64,000 bases of DNA from Streptomyces sp. NBC_00154 (GTDB lineage: Bacteria; Actinomycetota; Actinomycetes; Streptomycetales; Streptomycetaceae): NCBI RefSeq assembly GCF_026342835.1, contig NZ_JAPEMI010000001.1, positions 992,001-1,056,000 of the forward strand. Direction: 5' to 3'. The position numbers and the translations under genes were made by a program. Of the stretch, positions 43,396-51,263 are shown piece after piece (within the stretch, counting starts at the first letter, position 1; each line of letters opens with the position of its first letter). The notes below the pieces were generated by a model that worked only from the letters and a program-made list of their open reading frames with translations, did no database searches and was not told where the DNA came from.

Positions 43396-44949
43396 GTGAC
43401 AACCTCTCAGTTAGAAGCACAGAGTCCGCCGGGCGCGGCCCGACGGCAGGGGCGACGGGGGATCGCCCTCACGGTCATCGCCGCATGTCAGTTGATGGTT
43501 GTGCTCGATGCCACGATCGTCAACATCGCGCTTCCGCACATCCAGGACGCGCTCAGCTTCTCCACCACCGATCTGTCCTGGGTCCTCAGCGCCTACACGC
43601 TCACTTTCGGTGGACTGCTGCTCCTCGGCGGCAGGGCCGGTGACATTCTCGGCCGCCGCCGGGTCTTCATAGCCGGAATCCTGGTCTTCACCCTTGCTTC
43701 CCTGCTGGGCGGACTGGCCCAGGAACCTTGGCAATTGCTCGCGGCCCGGGCCCTCCAGGGCGTCGGCGGAGCCATCGCCTCACCGACGTCACTCGCCCTG
43801 ATCACCACCACGTTTCCCGAAGGCCCCGAGCGGAACCGCGCGTTCGGAGTCTTTGCCGCAGTTTCGGCGGGTGGCGGCGCGATCGGCCTGCTGGCCGGCG
43901 GAATGCTCACCGAATGGCTCGACTGGCGTTGGGTCTTCTTCGTCAACGTACCGATCGGTGTGCTGATCGCGGTCCTGGCACCCATGTACATCAGCGAGTC
44001 CGAGAAGCATCCCGGCCGCTTCGACGTCTCGGGCGCCCTGACCTCGACCCTCGGCATGGCCTCGCTGGTGTACGGATTCATCCGGGCATCCGAGGAGGGC
44101 TGGCGGGACTCCTTGACCGTGGGGTCCTTCGGCGCCGCGGTGGTACTCCTCGCCGCATTCGTACTCATCGAGATGCGGGCGAAGGAACCGATCACCCCAC
44201 TGCGGATGTTCGCCGACCGCAACCGGTCGGGGACGTACCTCATCATGCTCAGCCTGGCCGCCGCCATGGTCGGCATGTTCTTCTTCATCGTCCTGTTCGT
44301 GCAGAACGTGCTGAGCTACAGCCCCATCGAGTCGGGTCTGGCCTTCCTGCCCGTGACAGTCGCCATCGTCGCGGGCGCAGGCCTGTCGCAGCGGCTGCTG
44401 CCGGTGCTCGGCCCCAAGCCGTTCATGATCACCGGTTCGACACTCACCGGAATCGGCCTCTTCTGGCAGACATTCGTCTCGTCCGACAGCTCCTACGCGA
44501 GCGGGGTGCTGGGGCCGATGTTCCTGTTCGGCTTCGGTATGGGCCTCAACTTCGTCACGCTGACCCTGACCGCTGTCTCCGGGGTCGCGCAGAACGAGGC
44601 CGGTGCGGCGTCCGGACTGCTCAATGCCAGTCAGCAGGTGGGTGGTTCGCTGGGGCTGTCCATCCTGGTGACAGTCTTCGGCACGGCGAGCCGCAACGAG
44701 GCGGAGAAGCAACTTCCGTCGTTCATGGCGCAGGCGACGCCGGAGCAGAAGGCGAAATTCGCCGAGACACACGAGTTGCCCGCGCCTTGGGGACACGAGG
44801 TGCTCACGCAGGGCATTTCGACGGCGTTCACGGCAGCGGTGGCGATGGCGGCACTCGCCCTGCTGACTGCGGTGTTGGTGATCCGGGTACGCAGGAGCGA
44901 TCTGGATGCGCTGAGCGGCAAGGCGTCCGCGGGTGGCCCTGGAGCCTAG
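43396..44949 (+). CDS. MFS drug exporter, DHA2 (EmrB/QacA) family
   Basis: A 517-residue exporter with about 14 helices. DHA2 motifs are visible: LDATIVNIALPHIQDALSFSTTDLSWVLSAYTL (motif D1/A region), GRAGDILGRRRVF (motif A), and GGAIGLLAGGMLTEWLDWRWVFFVNVPIG (motif C, GPxxGGxL type). The membrane acidic residue in helix 1 (LDAT) is the usual proton-coupling Asp. It exports drugs or secondary metabolites in exchange for protons. The GTG start at 43396 has GGGGGAT upstream. Two TetR operators precede it. A hairpin follows about 65 bases after the stop. Confidence 0.93.
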   Translation: MTTSQLEAQSPPGAARRQGRRGIALTVIAACQLMVVLDATIVNIALPHIQDALSFSTTDLSWVLSAYTLTFGGLLLLGGRAGDILGRRRVFIAGILVFTLASLLGGLAQEPWQLLAARALQGVGGAIASPTSLALITTTFPEGPERNRAFGVFAAVSAGGGAIGLLAGGMLTEWLDWRWVFFVNVPIGVLIAVLAPMYISESEKHPGRFDVSGALTSTLGMASLVYGFIRASEEGWRDSLTVGSFGAAVVLLAAFVLIEMRAKEPITPLRMFADRNRSGTYLIMLSLAAAMVGMFFFIVLFVQNVLSYSPIESGLAFLPVTVAIVAGAGLSQRLLPVLGPKPFMITGSTLTGIGLFWQTFVSSDSSYASGVLGPMFLFGFGMGLNFVTLTLTAVSGVAQNEAGAASGLLNASQQVGGSLGLSILVTVFGTASRNEAEKQLPSFMAQATPEQKAKFAETHELPAPWGHEVLTQGISTAFTAAVAMAALALLTAVLVIRVRRSDLDALSGKASAGGPGA

Positions 44950-45013
44950 CGTCGCACGCCGGTGCGGGCACCGGTACGCCGGGCGGCGCGCAGGCACAGG
45001 CACGTGCACCGGC

Positions 45014-45053
45014 GCAGGTGCAGGCCGTCCATGGGGATGCGGCCTGCACCTGC
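45014..45053. terminator. Bidirectional terminator between the MFS and DUF4153/4173 genes
   Basis: Perfect 14-base arms GCAGGTGCAGGCCG (45014-45027) and CGGCCTGCACCTGC (45040-45053). It lies in the convergent gap of 177 bases. Confidence 0.88.
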
Positions 45054-45126
45054 CCGGATCGCCGGGTACCGCTCAGCGATCCGGATCAGCACGGGTCGTA
45101 GGGTGCGTCATCCGTAGGCGACGTCA

Positions 45127-46899
45127 TCAGTACGGGTCGTACGTATCGTCTTCGTAACCGCCCCGATCACCGCCGTCCTCACCGCTTCCAAGCCCCGCGC
45201 AGTCCGTCACGAGAGCGTTCGCGCTCCGGTTCTCCAGAATGTCGCGTGCCCGCGCCTCGCCCCAGCTGGTGGCGTACCAAGGAGTGTCGGACACGCGCAG
45301 CGTGCGCTGGATCTCGCCGAGGGCACAGGACCGCAGCGGTTCGGGCAGTGTGTCGAGGGCCGGTACGGCGTCGGCCGAGAGGCCCCGGAGGTAGTCGATG
45401 TCGATCGCGTGATTGTTGCGGTAGCGCTGAACGTTCTGTTCCGCGATCAGCCCGTCGGGCGAGACCAGACCGAACACGAGCACACCGACGGCCGCGCTCG
45501 CAGCCACGGCGCGCGGCAGCAGCCGGGCGCCGAACACACCCGCCGCCATGATCAGGATCAGCACCACGCCCAGCCACAGCTCCACCGCGGCCACGGATAT
45601 GCGCAGCCGGGTCAGACCGTACGCATCGACGTACAGCTCCATGCGTCGCAGCGCGGAGGCCACCACCACAAGGGTGAGCAGGCACAGCGTGCCGAGGACG
45701 ATCCGCACGAGAGTCCGGTCGCGCGCTTCACCACGAGGGGCCCAGCGCAGAGCGAGCGCGATCACGAGGAGGGTGAGCAGTGTTGCCCACAACAACTGCC
45801 AGAAGCCCTGGCGGGCGTATGCGGAGTAGCTGAGATCGGTCTCGGCCATCACCTTGTCGTATCCGCCGAGCAACACGGTGAGCTGGATGGCGATGAAGAC
45901 GGCGAAGAGCAGATTCAGCACGATGAGCGGAAGCGCCCACTCCAGCCGGCCGCGGGCCTTGCCTGCCCGCACGGTGATGCGGTCCCAGCGGATGGGGGCA
46001 GCAGCGGTGTAGGCGGCTGTGAGCGCACCGACCAGACCGACCACGCAGAGGAAGAACCTCCAGGGGCTGTCGCCCAACGACACATCGGGGATCAAATTGC
46101 CGAGCACATCGGCGAACGCGGCATCCGCGCTCGCGAACAGTCCTCCGAAGACGATGAGCAGGACAACGGCCACCGCGGTGGACCGGAAGGCGACACCCCA
46201 TCGACCGCGAGAACCTGCCATCCGGTCGCGAATGCCCAACGCGCCCCATCTCACTCCCTCGACGGCGGAGGAGAACAGGCCCACCGAACCGAGGAACACC
46301 CCGAGCCAGCTGCGGCTGCCGTGCAGGGTGAGCGAGCCCAGCGCGACGGCTGACACCACAGCGAGGAAGGTGGGCCAGCCCGCGTCCCGGAGTGCCGGGA
46401 CGATGAGCAGTGACAGACCGCCCAGCGCCCAGACAGCGGACCAGGGCCGGAGCCGTCGACCCGCGGCCTCTGCGGCGAAGAAGGCCGCGAGCGCGGCGGG
46501 AACCGCGACGATCAGCAGGTTCACGCCGAGGCCGTCCCCCAGCAACAGGCCACTGAGGAGCGCGGTGGCCACGACCGACCAGAGTGTGGCGTTGCGGATG
46601 GCGACCGGCGGGGCCGGGCGCAGCCGCGCAACCGTGCCGGCCTGCTGCCGGCGGCTCTGCCAGGGGTTGGGCGGCGGATGCGGTTGCCATCCTTGCTGCG
46701 CGTACGCCGGACCCTTCGGCGGTTCCGGGACGGCGTCGCCGGAATCGGGCACGCTCGGCGCTGCGGAGCTGCCGGGCGACTCGGAGGCCACCGACGGCTC
46801 CGGCGACTTCGAAGACTCCGGCGCCGCCGACGGCTCCCGCGGGCGGGACGACTCGGGCGCCTCTGGCTTCCGGGACGACTCTGACGTGTGATCGGACAT
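45127..46899 (-). CDS. DUF4153/DUF4173-type polytopic membrane protein
   Basis: A 590-residue protein. The first 100 residues are Ser/Pro/Glu rich and cytosolic (repeats of PESSxxPEPS). Then come about 12 hydrophobic helices, including ATLWSVVATALLSGLLLGDG, PLIVLNLLFAVFIAIQLTVLLGG and LWLGVVLILIMAAGVFGA. DRITVRAGKARGRLEWALPL followed by FVFIAIQ-type helices is typical of the DUF4153/DUF4173 group. The C terminus is acidic and ends DDTYDPY. ATG at 46899 has GGAGGGGG upstream. Function is unknown. Upstream 46900-47082 holds no other gene. Confidence 0.83.
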   Translation of the reverse strand: MSDHTSESSRKPEAPESSRPREPSAAPESSKSPEPSVASESPGSSAAPSVPDSGDAVPEPPKGPAYAQQGWQPHPPPNPWQSRRQQAGTVARLRPAPPVAIRNATLWSVVATALLSGLLLGDGLGVNLLIVAVPAALAAFFAAEAAGRRLRPWSAVWALGGLSLLIVPALRDAGWPTFLAVVSAVALGSLTLHGSRSWLGVFLGSVGLFSSAVEGVRWGALGIRDRMAGSRGRWGVAFRSTAVAVVLLIVFGGLFASADAAFADVLGNLIPDVSLGDSPWRFFLCVVGLVGALTAAYTAAAPIRWDRITVRAGKARGRLEWALPLIVLNLLFAVFIAIQLTVLLGGYDKVMAETDLSYSAYARQGFWQLLWATLLTLLVIALALRWAPRGEARDRTLVRIVLGTLCLLTLVVVASALRRMELYVDAYGLTRLRISVAAVELWLGVVLILIMAAGVFGARLLPRAVAASAAVGVLVFGLVSPDGLIAEQNVQRYRNNHAIDIDYLRGLSADAVPALDTLPEPLRSCALGEIQRTLRVSDTPWYATSWGEARARDILENRSANALVTDCAGLGSGEDGGDRGGYEDDTYDPY

Positions 46900-47082
46900 G
46901 GGACCCCCTCCCACCGAGTTCCGCTCGCTCAGCTGCTGAGCAGCGCGAGCACCTCGGCTCTCATTCGGCGCACGACCGTCACGATGATCATTGACGGCGG
47001 CGTGGCCGAAAGGGTAGCCCTCCAGTACCGCTCTCAGACGTGCGCGGCAGGGATGTGGCAGTACCGTGACAGTCGAGACGTG

Positions 47083-47994
47083 TCAGCTACGACCCGGCCG
47101 GGGAAGCCAGCCCGGCAGCTCTTCCGTCTGTGCCGACCAGGCGGCCGGCGGAGCCCCCGCCTTGCTTGCCGCGATGACCCCGCCGACGATTGCGCAGGTC
47201 GTGTCGACATCGCCACCGGCCTGAGCGGTCACCCAGAAGGCCTGCTCGAAGTCGCCGAGGCTCCGTGCCGCCGACCAGAGAGCGAACGGCACTGTGTCAT
47301 GTGCACTTGTACGACGGCCGTTGCCGAGAACCGCCGCGACGGTCCCGGCATCGTTGTAGTCGAGCATGTCGCGCGCCCGGCGCAGCCCGGCGCCGACCGC
47401 ACTGCGCGGCACGAGGGCGATGACCCCGTCGAGGAGATCGGTCGGCGTCGGCGGCCCGCCGGGTGCGGCGGCGAGCGAGGCGGCAGCCGCGACAGCCATC
47501 GCCCCCACGACGGCCTCGCGGTGCTGATGCGTGGTGTACGAGGAGATCTCGGCCTGGTGCGTGGCCTGCTCGGGGTCGTCCGCGTACCAGGCGCCGAGGG
47601 GCGCGATACGCATGGCCGAACCATTGCCCCAGGACCCCTGTCCCTGGAAGAGCGCGGACGCCAGCTCGCGCCAGTCGCCGCCCTCCCGGACCAGCCGCAG
47701 CAGCCGGTTCACAGCAGGGCCGTATCCCCGGTCGAAGTCGTGGTGGTCGGCGAACGAGTGGGCCAGCGCGTCCTGGTCGATGCGGTTGTGCCCGGCGAGC
47801 ACGGCCAGGACGGAGCAGGCCATCTCCGTGTCATCGGTCCATTGCCAGGGACCGAGCGGCAATGCGCACTGCTTCAGCAGCGGATAGTTGGCGGGCACAA
47901 AGAACTGGGAGCCCAGAGCGTCCCCCACGGACAGCCCCCGCAGGCTGGCCAGGGCGCGTTCGAAGCGTTGGGCGGAAGCGGAGTCAACGGTCAT
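47083..47994 (-). CDS. ADP-ribosylglycohydrolase family protein
   Basis: A 303-residue member of the DraG/ARH family. It removes ADP-ribose from arginine or related substrates, or hydrolyses related ADP-ribosyl compounds, using two magnesium ions. Metal-binding motifs are LSVGDALGSQF, QWTDDTEMACSVLAVL (the TDD/E set), GSWGNGSAMRIAPLG and AQAGGDVDTTCAIVGGVIAA (the second DxD/T set). All are intact, so activity is likely. It shares direction with the histidine phosphatase upstream (12 bases between), so the two are probably co-transcribed. Confidence 0.92.
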   Translation of the reverse strand: MTVDSASAQRFERALASLRGLSVGDALGSQFFVPANYPLLKQCALPLGPWQWTDDTEMACSVLAVLAGHNRIDQDALAHSFADHHDFDRGYGPAVNRLLRLVREGGDWRELASALFQGQGSWGNGSAMRIAPLGAWYADDPEQATHQAEISSYTTHQHREAVVGAMAVAAAASLAAAPGGPPTPTDLLDGVIALVPRSAVGAGLRRARDMLDYNDAGTVAAVLGNGRRTSAHDTVPFALWSAARSLGDFEQAFWVTAQAGGDVDTTCAIVGGVIAASKAGAPPAAWSAQTEELPGWLPRPGRS

Positions 47995-48006
47995 CGCCTC
48001 TCCACT

Positions 48007-48666
48007 CTATCCGGTGATGCCGTACGGCTCAGGGGTACGCCACCGCTCGAACGGCCGGTCAAGCGTGTACCGCCCGTCCTCGCCGAGCATGAGCATTCGC
48101 GTCTCTCCGTTGCCGGGATTGGACAGTGACTCGAATTCGGCCACCGACCAGTGGAACCACCGCATGCAGAACAACCGCATCGTCAGTCCATGAGTGACCA
48201 GCAGAACGTTGGGCGGATGGTCGGGGTCCTCGAAGCTCCGGTGCAGGCTCTCCAGAAATGCCCCGACCCGGTCGTACACATCGGCGCCGGACTCCCCCTG
48301 CGCGAAGCGGTAGAAGAAGTGTCCGTACGCGTCCCGGTAGGCCTTCTGCAGTCTCACGTCGTCCCGGTCCTGCCAGTTGCCCCAGTCCTGTTCGCGCAGC
48401 CGCGGCTCCTCGCGCACCCGCACCCGCTCCAGGTCGAGCCCGAGGGACCTGAAGGTCTCGTGCGTGCGGCGGTAGGGCGAGACGTACACGCTGACCCGCT
48501 CGCCGCCGAAGAGGTCGCGCAGCCGTGCCCCCGTCTCCCTGGCCTGCCGCAATCCCGTCGCGGTGAGCCTCAATGCATGGTCGGGCTCACGTTCGTACAC
48601 CGTGTCATCGGCATTGCCCTCGGACTCGCCGTGCCGGACGAGGACAATGCGTTGCGGTCGTGCCAT
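48007..48666 (-). CDS. Histidine phosphatase superfamily protein (phosphoglycerate mutase-like)
   Basis: A 219-residue enzyme. The catalytic motif is VLVRHGESEGNADD near the N terminus (RHG with the phosphorylated His). The second His is in LLVTHGLTMRLFCMRW. Conserved arginines are in SPYRRTHETFRSLG. A YGHFFYRFAQGESGADVYDRV segment forms the cap. Such proteins dephosphorylate small molecules or mutate phosphoglycerates; the substrate is not evident. Start ATG at 48666. It precedes the ADP-ribosylglycohydrolase by 12 bases. Confidence 0.9.
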   Translation of the reverse strand: MARPQRIVLVRHGESEGNADDTVYEREPDHALRLTATGLRQARETGARLRDLFGGERVSVYVSPYRRTHETFRSLGLDLERVRVREEPRLREQDWGNWQDRDDVRLQKAYRDAYGHFFYRFAQGESGADVYDRVGAFLESLHRSFEDPDHPPNVLLVTHGLTMRLFCMRWFHWSVAEFESLSNPGNGETRMLMLGEDGRYTLDRPFERWRTPEPYGITG

Positions 48667-48789
48667 GTGAAGACCCTAGATCGAGTCCGGCCCATTCGAG
48701 CAGTTGTCCGGAATCCGTCCGACGCATGTTGCCGGCGAAGCAGGGCCCCAGGACATCCGGCACACCCCTGCCCGCCTGGGCCCCGCGGA

Positions 48790-49395
48790 TCACACCGTCC
48801 AGGACGGGTCGAGCTGCACGACGTCCCCCGCCAGCGCCGCCACATCGTCCTCGGTGCCTGCCCGCTGCGAGAGCCTTTCGACGCTCCCCGGCCGGTACTT
48901 GCCGCGCTCGGCACTCGACTGCCACATCGACAGCACCAAGAACTCGTACCCCGGCGCTTCGCCGAACACCCCGCGCAGCATGCCGGGTGAGCCGGCCATC
49001 GCCGGATTCCACACCCTCTCCTGCATCAGGGCGAAGTGTTCGACCCGGTCCTCGTGCACCCGACTGTGCGCCACTCTGACCACATCCGCATCGGTGAAGC
49101 GCGGCTCGAAGCCGGTCTTCACATCGAAGCGGTAGTCGAACAGTTTGACCTGGATGTCGCTGTACGTTCCGGACTGCGCGGCAGCCAGCCGGTCGTGCGC
49201 ACGCGCCATGAACGAGTCGTAGAAGACCCGGTTCTCCCAGAACGCGAACACATGGGCAACCTCCGGTCGCCCCCGGCTCCAGCCACCCCCCTGTCCCCTG
49301 AACCCCGGCTCACCGAGCAACCCCGCCCACTTTCGCTGCCCCCGCTCGAAACCACGACGGTCCATCACGGTGCAGCGAATCCACTTGACCAGCAC
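48790..49395 (-). CDS. DUF4937 (YdbC-like) protein
   Basis: A 201-residue soluble protein. The N-terminal 100 residues match the YdbC/DUF4937 pattern: MLVKWIRCTVMDRRGFERGQRKWAGLLGEPGFRGQGGGWSR, then FAFWENRVFYDSFMARAHDRL. This resembles a dimeric alpha/beta-barrel (ABM-like) fold that often handles small molecules. A second similar half is possible (FALMQERVWNPAMAGSPGM... EFLVLSMWQSSAERGKYRPGSVERL). Function is unknown. Divergent to the DUF1152 gene across 89 bases. Confidence 0.78.
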   Translation of the reverse strand: MLVKWIRCTVMDRRGFERGQRKWAGLLGEPGFRGQGGGWSRGRPEVAHVFAFWENRVFYDSFMARAHDRLAAAQSGTYSDIQVKLFDYRFDVKTGFEPRFTDADVVRVAHSRVHEDRVEHFALMQERVWNPAMAGSPGMLRGVFGEAPGYEFLVLSMWQSSAERGKYRPGSVERLSQRAGTEDDVAALAGDVVQLDPSWTV

Positions 49396-49484
49396 CGCGC
49401 CATCGTACGGCGCCGAACGTGGCGCGGGTCACGCTCTGACGGAGTACGTCCGAACCAGGCGCTGCGAATCGCAGATTGATCTCC

Positions 49485-50441
49485 ATGACGCCCCCGCCCG
49501 CCAACCCCCTGTTCGCCCGCCTCGACTCCGCGGAACGCATCCTCGTCGCCGGGGCGGGCGGCGGCTTCGACATCTACGCGGGACTTCCGGTCGCACTCTC
49601 CCTGCTGCATCAGGGCAAGGACGTCCGGCTCGCCAATCTCTCGTTCAGCGCTCTCGAAGGGCTTCCCGTCGATGCCTGGCTCGCGCCCGATGTCGCGGTC
49701 ATTACCCCCGAAACCTCCTTACACCAGCCGTACTTCCCGGAACGCACGCTCGCCCAGTGGCTCGAACTGCACCACTACCCGTGCACCGTGCACGCCTTCG
49801 CCCGGGTGGGAGTGCAGCCGCTGCGGGCCGCCTACCGAGCGCTGATCGAGCGGTACGACATCGACGCGGTCGTCCTCGTCGACGGCGGTACGGACATCCT
49901 GATGCGTGGCGACGAATCCGGGCTCGGCACCCCGGAGGAGGATCTCACCAGCGTCGCGGCGCTCGCCGGAATCGACCTACCGGAGCGCCTCGTTGTCTCC
50001 ATCGGCTTCGGAATCGACGCGTATCACGGGGTGAGCCACGGACTCGTCCTGGAGAACATCGCAGCCCTGGAGCGCGATGGCGCCTGCCTGGGCGCCTTCT
50101 CCGTCTCCCGTACGACCCGCGAGGGCGCTCTCTTCGTCGACGCGGTCGCCCATGCCCAGAAGCACACCCCCGACCACCCGAGCATCGTCAACGGATCAAT
50201 CGCCGCGGCAGTCCAGGGAGCCTTCGGGGACGTCCAGTTCACCTCGCGCACCCGGGGCAGCGAGCTGTTCATCAATCCGTTGATGACGCTCTGCTTCGCC
50301 TTCGAACTGGAGGGGCTGGCCCGCAACTGTCTGTATCTCGACCGCATCGAGCACACCCACCTGATGCGCCAGGTCAGCAGCGCGATCGAGCTCTTCCGCG
50401 AGGAGATCAGGCAGCGTCCGCCGCGCCGTATCCCGCACTGA
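49485..50441 (+). CDS. DUF1152 domain-containing protein
   Basis: A 318-residue protein of the DUF1152 family. The start reads MTPPPANPLFARLDSAERILVAGAGGGFDIYAGLPVALSLLHQGKDVRLANLSFSAL, with a glycine-rich nucleotide-binding-like loop (AGAGGGFD). VVLVDGGTDILMRGDESGLGTPEEDLTS is another conserved block, with three acidic residues that could bind metal. The family is widespread but uncharacterised. ATG at 49485 is chosen over a TTG three codons earlier. The next gene encodes a TerD protein 128 bases on. Confidence 0.85.
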   Translation: MTPPPANPLFARLDSAERILVAGAGGGFDIYAGLPVALSLLHQGKDVRLANLSFSALEGLPVDAWLAPDVAVITPETSLHQPYFPERTLAQWLELHHYPCTVHAFARVGVQPLRAAYRALIERYDIDAVVLVDGGTDILMRGDESGLGTPEEDLTSVAALAGIDLPERLVVSIGFGIDAYHGVSHGLVLENIAALERDGACLGAFSVSRTTREGALFVDAVAHAQKHTPDHPSIVNGSIAAAVQGAFGDVQFTSRTRGSELFINPLMTLCFAFELEGLARNCLYLDRIEHTHLMRQVSSAIELFREEIRQRPPRRIPH

Positions 50442-50569
50442 ACTGTGCGGGAATCGATATTGGCCCGATTCCGCCGCCCGATACCAAGCCGGTTGGTTCC
50501 ACGGACAGTTACGGACATGATCGAGTGGTACGACCGGTCCGACGGCCCAGCGGCAAGGAGGGAAGTCCG

Positions 50570-51106
50570 ATGAGTACGCCCAACAAGGACCTCGCAAAGG
50601 TCGAAGTCAGGCTCAAATGGGACCCAAGTCCTCCGGGTGCTCCCGCCCACGACCTCGACATCATCGCCGCGACCTACCCGGCGGACGAGCCGTACGGCAG
50701 CCCCTCGTACCTCGTGCACTTCGACAGCCGTTCGCCGGACGGCACCATCATGCTGAACCGCGACAGCAGGACCGGCCAGGGGTTCGGCTTCGACGAGGTG
50801 ATGACTCTGGAACTGAACCGGCTGTCGGCCGCGTACGCCCGGGTCGTCGTCGGGGTCGCCATTCAGCAGCGGGACGGCCGAAGGACCTTCGACGACATAG
50901 CGAGCACCGGCGTGCAGATTCGTGAGGGCTACACAAATCTGGCGGAGGACGACTTCTCCTCGGTCGGCGGCGCCACCGCGGCGACGGTCGCCGAGTTCGT
51001 CCGGGGCGGCTCTGGCGGCTGGGAGTTCCACGAGACGATCCGGGGCTTCGACGGCGACCCCGGTTCATTCGCAGCGACGATGGGGAGCCGCACGCCCGGA
51101 ACGTGA
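50570..51106 (+). CDS. TerD-family (calcium-binding stress/tellurium resistance) protein
   Basis: A 178-residue TerD-domain protein. Motifs GAPAHDLDIIAATYPADEPYGSPSYLVHFDSRSPDGTIMLNRDSRTG and TFDDIASTGVQIREGY are typical of the family, whose beta sandwich binds two calcium ions through such acidic loops. Streptomyces carry many TerD paralogues linked to calcium-dependent development. This one has a slightly altered core: SPDGTIMLNRDSRTG replaces the usual DDxFVFYNN. GGAGGGAAG lies upstream of the ATG at 50570. It faces nrdJ convergently. Confidence 0.85.
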   Translation: MSTPNKDLAKVEVRLKWDPSPPGAPAHDLDIIAATYPADEPYGSPSYLVHFDSRSPDGTIMLNRDSRTGQGFGFDEVMTLELNRLSAAYARVVVGVAIQQRDGRRTFDDIASTGVQIREGYTNLAEDDFSSVGGATAATVAEFVRGGSGGWEFHETIRGFDGDPGSFAATMGSRTPGT

Positions 51107-51192
51107 CGCCTCGGCACGCAACAGGGGCGGGGATCCCACTCGAAGGACCGCCGACCCGGTGCACGGTGCCTGCCCTGGATCAAGAAATGCCG

Positions 51193-51228
51193 AGGGCGGT
51201 GGAGCCTGAATATCAGCTCCACCGCCCT
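51193..51228. terminator. Bidirectional terminator between terD-like and nrdJ
   Basis: Perfect 13-base arms AGGGCGGTGGAGC (51193-51205) and GCTCCACCGCCCT (51216-51228). It is 35 bases beyond the nrdJ stop and 86 beyond the TerD stop. Confidence 0.9.
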
Positions 51229-51263
51229 GACCAGCTAGTTCATGCCCAGCAGGTGCCCGAAAA